From Betaproteobacteria bacterium (GTDB lineage Bacteria > Pseudomonadota > Gammaproteobacteria > Burkholderiales > UBA9220), in contig DOVS01000236.1 in the NCBI GenBank assembly GCA_003519965.1, positions 1 through 6,315 on the forward strand: a DNA stretch of 6,315 nucleotides. The letters are read 5' to 3'. Each line of letters opens with the position of its first letter. Positions within the stretch are counted from its first letter, which is position 1. Below the pieces are notes generated by a model. The model did not search any database and was not told the DNA's origin. It saw only the letters and a list, made by a program, of their open reading frames with translations. The position numbers were made by a program, and so were the translations under genes. This document shows, piece after piece, positions 5,788-6,315 of this stretch.

Positions 5788-6315
5788 GTCTTCTCGGCAT
5801 TACCATCAAACGGCGTTACTTCAATTACCCCGTCGCTTTTTACGGGGCTTGTTATGTGGCGGGTTTTTGCTGTACGGGGTTCCGGCGGTCGCTCTCGGCA
5901 TGAATTTTCCGCCGGGAGCTAGCAGGTGTCCCGGCCATGTCCGCCTCGTGCCGCTATCCTTGAAAGCGGCATTGCGCGATGCCTATCGCCATCAGCCGCG
6001 GCGGCTGATGGCGCAGCAAGACTTGGCGAAGGCGCGGGCCAATCTTCTTGCCGCGGAAACGCCGTTTTTGCCATCGTTAGCCGCGTCTCTTCAGGAGGAG
6101 CGTTTTGTTGATAAAACCGGCGAAGCGGCGGTCACCACCGTCGGTTCCACGGTAGTCGGGGGCGCGGGCAGCCGCTATTCCAACTATCTTTCTCTTAGCC
6201 TCAACTGGAATCTTTTTAACGGCGGCGGCGATATTGCTGGCTACCGAGGCGCACGAGCCAAATTGCGGGCGGCTAAGGAGGGCCTGGCTGGACAAACAAC
6301 CGGCGCGCTGGCGGG
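5786..6315 (+). CDS. TolC-family outer-membrane factor of the type I secretion system (3' partial, probable GTG start)
   Basis: Outer-membrane channel component that would complete the T1SS. The frame is open from 5783 (stop TAA at 5780-5782) through the right edge, giving 176 residues from GTG 5786. That start gives a basic region (R16, R17, R20), a hydrophobic core (about 21-35) and an AVA/LG cleavage site after residue 36, a convincing Sec signal peptide. The mature region begins with the usual TolC-type helix, PLSLKAALRDAYRHQP (56-71), then AKARANLLAAETPFLPSL, a short variable stretch, and the family hallmark LSLNWNLFNGG near 137-147. No good ribosome binding site precedes GTG 5786. Alternatives are TTG 5849, which loses the basic residues, and ATG 5900, which loses the whole signal peptide. 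The gene follows the cargo by 27 bases. Family assignment is strong; the start is less certain. Confidence 0.87.
   Translation, partial: MSSRHYHQTALLQLPRRFLRGLLCGGFLLYGVPAVALGMNFPPGASRCPGHVRLVPLSLKAALRDAYRHQPRRLMAQQDLAKARANLLAAETPFLPSLAASLQEERFVDKTGEAAVTTVGSTVVGGAGSRYSNYLSLSLNWNLFNGGGDIAGYRGARAKLRAAKEGLAGQTTGALA
5828..5847 (+). repeat. Hairpin CCCCGT/ACGGGG at the beginning of the TolC-like frame
   Basis: A perfect 6-bp GC-rich stem with an eight-base loop that contains five T. The bases that follow (CTTGTTATGT) are only moderately T-rich. Out of context it might pass for a weak terminator after the cargo gene, but the signal-peptide frame runs through it (residues P15 to G21). Read-through control or chance are both possible. 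Confidence 0.3.
5987..6013 (+). repeat. Perfect 13-bp inverted repeat with a one-base centre, inside the TolC-like gene
   Basis: Left arm CGCCATCAGCCGC (5987-5999), centre G6000, right arm GCGGCTGATGGCG (6001-6013). As RNA it would form a 12-bp stem with a three-base loop. It encodes residues around RHQPRRLMA in the first helix of the mature protein. No T-run follows. Confidence 0.85.

Noticed and set aside
5926..6111. 61-residue + strand open frame beginning at ATG 5937 region
   Set aside because: It is out of frame with the TolC-like sequence, which has a signal peptide and family motifs across the same bases.
1..6315. tRNA, rRNA, CRISPR array, insertion sequence or transposase
   Set aside because: None seen on either strand: no regularly spaced repeats, no transposase-like frames, and almost all sequence is accounted for by the five genes.

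Overview
The window holds most of a type I secretion (T1SS) locus, read entirely on the + strand, from a Gram-negative bacterium. Inner-membrane ABC exporter, periplasmic adaptor and TolC-type outer-membrane gene all point to a proteobacterium; the sequence does not support naming a genus. Local base composition swings widely, from about 73% GC (4021-4080) to about 25% GC (3421-3480) by hand count.

Layout: (1) 2-1450, the C-terminal ~480 residues of an HlyB-type ABC transporter, cut by the left edge; (2) 1447-2907, a complete HlyD-type membrane-fusion protein that overlaps the transporter stop codon (ATGA); (3) a 73-base gap with a small hairpin; (4) 2981-3529, an unrecognised 182-residue multi-pass membrane protein; (5) 3536-5758, an unrecognised 740-residue protein, the likely exported substrate; (6) 5759-5785, a short gap with an AT-rich stem; (7) 5786-6315 (right edge), the N-terminal part of a TolC-family outer-membrane factor with a signal peptide, apparently starting at GTG.

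The three exporter parts would form one channel across both membranes. The two genes between adaptor and outer-membrane factor are the unusual part. The 740-residue protein has no Sec signal and no RTX glycine-rich calcium-binding repeats. It has a glycine/alanine-zipper hydrophobic segment near the N-terminus, a tandem duplication of a ~115-residue unit (Ala/Pro/Gly linker plus conserved core), and an aromatic-, Ser-, Asn- and Asp-rich C-terminal half of much lower GC. The membrane protein directly upstream shows the same kind of drop, from GC-rich to AT-rich within the gene. Its stop codon overlaps the ribosome binding site of the large gene.

My working inference is a dedicated T1SS exporting a non-RTX, possibly modular effector or surface protein with a partner membrane protein, either immunity or assembly factor. 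A run of eight G in the effector gene would truncate the protein on a one-base slip in either direction, so the cargo may be phase variable. Function is not established for either central gene.
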